Positions 58,852-64,000 of a DNA stretch of 64,000 bases are shown one piece after another; within the stretch, counting starts at the first letter, position 1, and the number at the start of each line of letters is the position of its first letter. Origin of the DNA: Humulus lupulus (lineage: Eukaryota; Streptophyta; Magnoliopsida; Rosales; Cannabaceae); contig NC_084797.1 of the NCBI RefSeq assembly GCF_963169125.1, positions 86,831,868-86,895,867 on the forward strand. Reading direction: 5' to 3'. A program made the translations under genes and the position numbers. Under the pieces are notes generated by a model. That model had not been told where the DNA came from and ran no database searches. It saw only the letters and a list, made by a program, of their open reading frames with translations.

Positions 58852-59942
58852 TCTTCTCAAAATTACATAACTCTATGAAACTATCCAAAATTAACCTGGT
58901 CAACTTTGATAATTCTAATTGATAATTAAATCAATTAATTGAGACTATCTAGATGATTTTATCCAAGGTACAATGGGGACCATGGGCCTATGAAATCAAG
59001 GTCCAATAAGTTATCATAAATCTGACAAATAAATTTACTAACTTATTAATTCCTCGTGACTCCACTAAAGCCTCAGAATTGCACTCTTGAATTCATACAA
59101 CGCACTATAACAAATATTGATACACTATTAATTATCCATTGTTACAACCATATTTGTCACTCAATCCTCTATAGATAGTCTACAATGAGATAGGACTAAA
59201 ATACCGTTTTACCCCTCATTGTATTCTATCCTTAAAACACTTAGTTCCTTGTAAATGATATTATTTCAGGTAAACTAATTTAATTTTTGAAATGAGATCT
59301 CTATCGTTTAACACCTTGAGCCAAACTAAAAGGAAACAATCGTTTCACTTCTTCATCATAAGTTATAGATGTTCATATCTATGATTAACACTCCCACTCA
59401 ATTATATTACTGAGTTCCCAAGATGTATGTATGGGCTAGTAACGAACAAGTCAAAGAATACAATCAGTTAGAATATTGAGAACTAAGAATTGAGATTGAA
59501 TTGACCTATGGTCAACTATATAATATGACTAGAATAGATAATACTGGTATGTTTACTTATCTTATCAATTGTCAATATCGGTCTTGTCCGATGTAACAAA
59601 TACATCTAATCTTATATACTTTTCTAATGTTCTGGAAAGAACATAACACCACAATGTGTAAGTAGATCATATCGTAGATTCGCAAGTCAGTGTAAATCCT
59701 GTGCACTGACTAATCTTACGACTAACTTATTTTGAACATATAATTATATTTATATTCCACTATAAATACGGTTAGCTATATTCTCAGGATTTAATAGAAG
59801 TTTATATTAAACAAATAATCATGAAAATAAAACATGTGAGCAAAGTGATTGACCAAGTCAAAAAATGATTTCTATTCTTTTATTGATAATAAAATTAGAT
59901 TACAAAGAAATTTGGTTTTAATTAGGGCATAAAATCCCAACA
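58852..59942 (-). repeat. Copia 3' LTR in minus orientation
   Basis: On the minus strand it starts TGTTGGGATTTTATGCCC, directly after the tract GCAAGTGGGAGTT (59943-59955), a typical copia polypurine tract. The LTR continues left of 58852, beyond the part shared with 57479-58433. Confidence 0.75.
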
Positions 59943-59983
59943 AACTCCCACTTGCACTAATTGAAACTAATGCCTTAATTCTA

Positions 59984-60330
59984 CTAATCCCATTTCCTTG
60001 ATATGCTTATCAAATGTAGCAAGATTGTCTTTGTAAATGGATCTACATGATTGTCTTCAGTTGCAATCTTCATAACCTTCACATCTCCCTTGGCCACATA
60101 TTCTCGAATAATGTGATACTTCCTTTCTATATGCTTACTCCTCTTGTGACTACGAGGTTCTTTTGAGTTGCCTATCGTTCTTGCATTGTCACAAAACAAC
60201 ACAAGCGGCTTGTCCATTTCTGGAATAACACCAAGATCTGAATAGAACTTCTTTAGTGAGACTATTTCATTAGCTGCTTCTGATGCAGACTACATGGTGG
60301 AATCCAAGATTGCAAACTGCTTTATGCCTC
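59984..60330 (-). pseudogene. Copia RNase H
   Basis: MDKPLVLFCDNARTIGNSKE, RSHKRSKHIERKYHIIREYV and DVKVMKIATEDNHVDPFTKT are clear copia RNase H blocks at 60015-60217. The further upstream part near 60250-60330 is legible with a stop near 60292. Confidence 0.8.
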
Positions 60331-60599
60331 TCCATATCACAGCTCCACCCCCAAGAGTAAACACCATTCCAGAAGTAGACTTCCTGTCATCGACATCCGT
60401 TTGAAAATCTGAATCATTGTAGCCAACAAGGTTCTATTCACAACCCTTGTAGACTAACATATAATCCCTAGTTTGCCTTAAATACTTTAGGATATGCTTA
60501 ACTGCTGTCAAATGTTCCAGTCCTGGGTTTGACTGATACCTGCTCACTACTCCCACTACATAGCAGATATATGGTCTAGTACACAACATGGCATACATC

Positions 60600-61386
60600 A
60601 GACTTCCAACAGCAGATTGCGTAAGGAACTTTTCTCATTGCATCTTCCTCTTCAGGAGTCTGGGAGATTGCTTCTTTGAAAGATGAATTCCATGGCGGGA
60701 CAGTAAACGTCCTTTCTTGGAATTTTTCGTTGAGAAATGTTCAAGCACTTTATCTATGTAAGTTGCTTGAGATAGAGCTAAGAGTCTGTTCTTTCTATCC
60801 CTGACGATCTGGATACCTATAACATAACTTGCTTCACCCAAATCCTTCATTTGGAATTAAGTGCTCAGCCAATTCTTCACATCTGATAATTTCTTAACAT
60901 TGTTTCCAATGAGTAAGATACCATCTACATAAAGAACCAGGAATACTACTATTTGATTTGCCTTTAGTTGGAAAACACAGGACTCATCAATATTTTGTTC
61001 AAAGCCATAGGTTTTAATTATTTCATCAAACCTAAGATTCTAGGAAAGAGAAGCTTGCTTAAGTCCATAAATAGACCTATTCAACTTGCAAACTTTTCCT
61101 TCTTGTCCAGCTACTTCAAATCCTTCTGGCTAATCCATATAAATGACTTCATCAAGATTTCCATTAAGAAAAGTTGCTTGACGTTCATTTGCTAGATCTC
61201 ACAGTCGAGAGCGGCTGCTATGGATAGGAGGATGCGAATGGATTTGAGCATGGCTACCAGACAAAAAGTTTTTCATAGTCCACTCCTTCTCTTTGGGTAT
61301 AACCCTTTGCAACTAATCGAGTTTTATAAATCTCGATATTTCCATCAACACCTCGTTTCTCCTGGTTGATCCACTTGCACCCAATG
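60600..61386 (-). pseudogene. Copia reverse transcriptase
   Basis: Readable blocks from right to left: TRLVAKGYTQREGVDYEKLF near 61270-61330, KLNRSIYGLKQASLS near 61050-61090, VLYVDGILLIGNN at 60905-60937, MKDLGEASYVIGIQI at 60806-60850 and LALSQATYIDKVLEHFS. The catalytic YVDD box reads YVDG at 60920-60931, so the second catalytic Asp is lost. Stops near 60855, 61040 and 61130. It continues after S4 at 63955-64000 (SVCDLVEAPSDIRAI). Confidence 0.8.
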
Positions 61387-63949
61387 TGTAATGCCCCGAA
61401 TTTCCTAATAAGGGTTAGGACCTTAATTAGGAGGCCGGGAGGGCCATAATTGAATTATGATGCTATTTAATGATCATATGCATGTTTATGTGAATTATAT
61501 TATTATATGATGATAAAAGCATGCATATGGGTGTATTTATAATTATAACGACATTTTGGTCATTTGGCCCGTTGAGGGCATAATTGTATATTTTTGTGCA
61601 TGTGGGTGAGTTATGAATGGTACAACATTATATATGGGTTTGTTCGAGCCTTTCGGCATGAGACGATCATGAAATGCAAGTGTTCGGTCTGGTCATAACG
61701 GGTTTAAGTTTGGGGCTCGGGGTGATTTTAATGATTAGAGCATTACCGGGAATTAAAGGGTAATGGGATATGGATTATTGGTGTTTGAGAATATTGAGAA
61801 TAGCGGGAATTGGAGAGTGTTAATTATGATTAACGAAATAGGTGCGAAATGACGGTTTTGCCCTTGGTGGCTATTAAGGCTTTATTTTAGACCTAAGGGC
61901 ATTTAGGTCTTTTCACCCTTAGAGATTGATACAAGCCATTAAGGCTGTAGAAAGAAGAGGGAAACAGAGTGTTGTCTTTCTTCTCTCCCCATGGTCTTTT
62001 TCCTCCATTTTCTCTTTGGATTTTCAAGCTTTGTTTGAGGGATCAAGCCAAGGAACTAAGCTGGGATAAGCTAGGGTTATGCTCCACCATTGAAGAGGGT
62101 TTGTTGCTGAGATTGAGGTGAGTTTTTAGCCATTAGAACTCTTGCTTTTGCTCTGTTGTCTTAGTTAAGTTCCAGCTGGTTTTTGGGTTGGAAAGTGGGG
62201 AATTGATTGGAGTTTTGGCTAGGGTTCTTGGGGTTGTGATGTTTGGGACATGTGAGGATGGTATTTAGGTTCATTTGGGACTGAATTTGATGTTTGGAAG
62301 CTTTTGTTTTGGGTTAGAAATGGTAGAATCGAAGGAGGAGATTTCTAGATGGAAGCTGGCTGAAGGTAGCGCTACAGCGCCCAGTGTAGGGCGCTACAGC
62401 GCTACCTGCAGAGGTGGCTAGGGCGGTTTGGTTATGTCTTGAGTGCTGGGGCACTAGGAGGGTGGCGCTATAGCACTACCCTATTTCTTCATAACCCTGT
62501 TTTGGGTGTTTTTAAGGGTTTTTGGCTCGAGGTTTCAACCCTTAAGGCCCGGGATCGAATCTACTCACCATGTCGGCATGTTTCGAGGTCCCGAGAGTGG
62601 GGTTTAGGTCAAGACCCTATCTTTTATGATTTCAATTAATTGGAGATTGTATTTGCTTATGACTAGGTGACCGCTAAAGGATTAAGGATCAATCATTCTC
62701 AAGGGTCGTTCTTGTTCTAATTCTCGCTCAAACCGGAGGTAAGAAAATTGCACCCTGTGTATATGTGACATGCATGACTATTCTTGATGCATGTTGGATG
62801 TTAAAATGTAATGCATGAGAAACATGTGATTAGGACATGCTATGTATACTGAGTATGATATTGTTCAGAGCTTGAGCCTCTGTGTTTATGCATGATCCTA
62901 ATTGTGCTAGTATTTGTTAAGTAAGCATGTTGAATGCCCTGTATTCGAATATTGGATATGTGATATATGTTTGGTGGCATGGCTTACTTGTATATGGCAC
63001 TGACTAGTCAAGGACACTGACCTAAGAGTCAGAAACGGCATAAGCATCTTGAACGCAGGGCCGAATGAAGATTAGATCTAATCGATAACAGCATTGAATG
63101 ACTCATATGGGGTATTAATGCTGGACCGACCCTAAGGTCGATGAATCCTATAAGCACTTGGCTAGTCTAGGACTAGCTACTCAGAGCCAGGTGACCGCTT
63201 GTCATATGGCTAGGGAACGATGTTCCAAGGTTATGACCCTATGGTCATGAGGAAGGTTATGTTGGTGACTATTCACCATGCACCTATCCTGTTTGAACTA
63301 ATAATAGTTCACTTGTCCGTTAAGCCCCAGTGACCCTATCGTCACAAGGCTAAAGGGAGTTAGACCCAACTCAGTGACTTTTGCGACTGTCACCTACTTG
63401 AAAGTCCTGGATGACTATTATGGTCATTGGTTGATGTGTTATACTCAACATTTCGTGGATCTGTTGCCTGCTGTAATAGGGCTATATCTGCTAGGCGTGT
63501 GCCCTATGACTTGATGACATGTTATTACTGTTCATGAGCATATTAAGTTTTCTTGCTGAGCTTCGGCTCACGGGTGCTATGTGGTACAGGTAAAGGCAAA
63601 AGAAAGCTGGAACATCCTTGAGTTGGAGAGCTTAGGTGATGATGTGTACATATGCGGCTGCTCGACCGCCACAACCGAGGGTTGAAAGAGGAACTAGGGT
63701 TAAACCCTGTTTGCCACTTAGATCGGCCTGTTGTAAATACTTTCTTGTAGTAGACTCTGAAATTATATTTTTGGGATCCTAATGTATACAGTAAACGTTC
63801 TAATGAAACGTTATATCTTAACCAAAAATTTTAATCCCTAAACCGTTAATCATACTTAGTTACACGATTTTGGCCAAATGACTCGATTAGTGAGTTTAGC
63901 ACTGGTTACAAGGCACACTGTAACGGTCCCTAGAGTTTGGGGCATTACA
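61387..63949 (+). repeat. Solo LTR S4, Tekay type
   Basis: Starts tgtaatgccccgaat and ends ttggggcattaca, 2563 bp. Perfect caatg duplications at 61382-61386 and 63950-63954. It carries an agcgct-type inverted module at 62365-62406 and the 31 bp end palindrome at 63919-63949. Removing it rejoins the copia RT reading. Confidence 0.95.
62365..62406. repeat. GC-rich inverted repeat in S4
   Basis: Arms ggtagcgctacagcgccc and gggcgctacagcgctacc are complementary except for two bases, with a 6-base loop. It is equivalent in position to 36658-36697 in Tk-2. Confidence 0.8.
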
Positions 63950-64000
63950 CAATGGCCCTAATGTCACTAGGTGCTTCCACAAGATCGCAGACAGAGTTTT

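Larger units (their letters stand above)
58852..64000 (-). mobile_element. Ty1/copia element, 3' half
   Basis: Minus-strand 3' LTR, polypurine tract, RNase H and RT are visible; integrase, gag and the 5' LTR lie beyond the right edge. Solo LTR S4 splits RT. Stops, frameshifts and a changed catalytic box show it is dead. Confidence 0.85.

Noticed and set aside
57479..59942. Foldback or MITE-type DNA transposon
   Set aside because: The right arm is a copia LTR with its polypurine tract and adjoining RNase H; the structure is better explained by two LTRs in opposite orientation.

Overview
This window reads as nuclear DNA from a flowering plant, probably a eudicot, in a retrotransposon-dense block. 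I see no cellular protein gene, rRNA or tRNA. Almost every base can be assigned to LTR retrotransposons: Ty3/gypsy of the Tat and Tekay/Del (chromovirus) types, a Ty3/gypsy gag-only derivative, an LTR element with no coding capacity, and Ty1/copia. Species cannot be fixed from this sequence. Element names used below (Tat-1, Tk-1 and so on) are local labels only.

Layout. Tk-1, a decayed plus-strand Tekay/Del chromovirus, is the host for most of the first 45 kb. Its 5' LTR survives in three pieces (10452-11034, 20209-20499, 25296-26403). Its gag and protease lie at 26747-28364, its RT, RNase H, integrase and chromodomain at 37666-40515, and its 3' LTR at 40513-45008. It is split by Tat-1 (1-10451, minus strand, continuing left of the window), Tat-2 (11035-20208, minus strand, pol missing), NC-1 (20500-25295, noncoding), Tk-2 (28365-37660, minus strand, TSD GTTAG) and solo LTR S2 (42256-44555, TSD ATTTA). 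Tat-2 itself holds solo LTR S1 (13352-15505, TSD GTTGT). Tat-1 holds the end of another LTR at 1-126.

From 45009 to about 56321 lie remnants of a third Tat-like element, Tat-3, in plus orientation: a decayed antisense ORF and a likely 3' LTR. It is interrupted by a young-looking gag-only element (47802-52351, TSD TTTTG, LTRs nearly identical) and by solo LTR S3 (52490-55116). From 56393 onward there is an unassigned LTR-like piece, then two copia LTRs facing each other as a large inverted repeat (57479-59942), then a minus-strand copia pol, interrupted by solo LTR S4 (61387-63949, TSD CAATG) and running off the right edge.

How the parts relate. Tat-1 still shows a full gag-protease-RT-RNase H-second RNase H-integrase order, plus a separate ORF on the opposite strand. 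That ORF has two predicted GT-AG introns that both keep the reading frame. Tat-2, Tk-2, NC-1 and the gag-only element all have LTRs but little or no pol, so they would have depended on proteins from other elements. The least expected pattern is a palindrome of about 31 bp closing the 3' end of every Tekay-type LTR seen here; the same architecture occurs on the noncoding NC-1 LTRs and, in shorter form, on the Tat LTRs.
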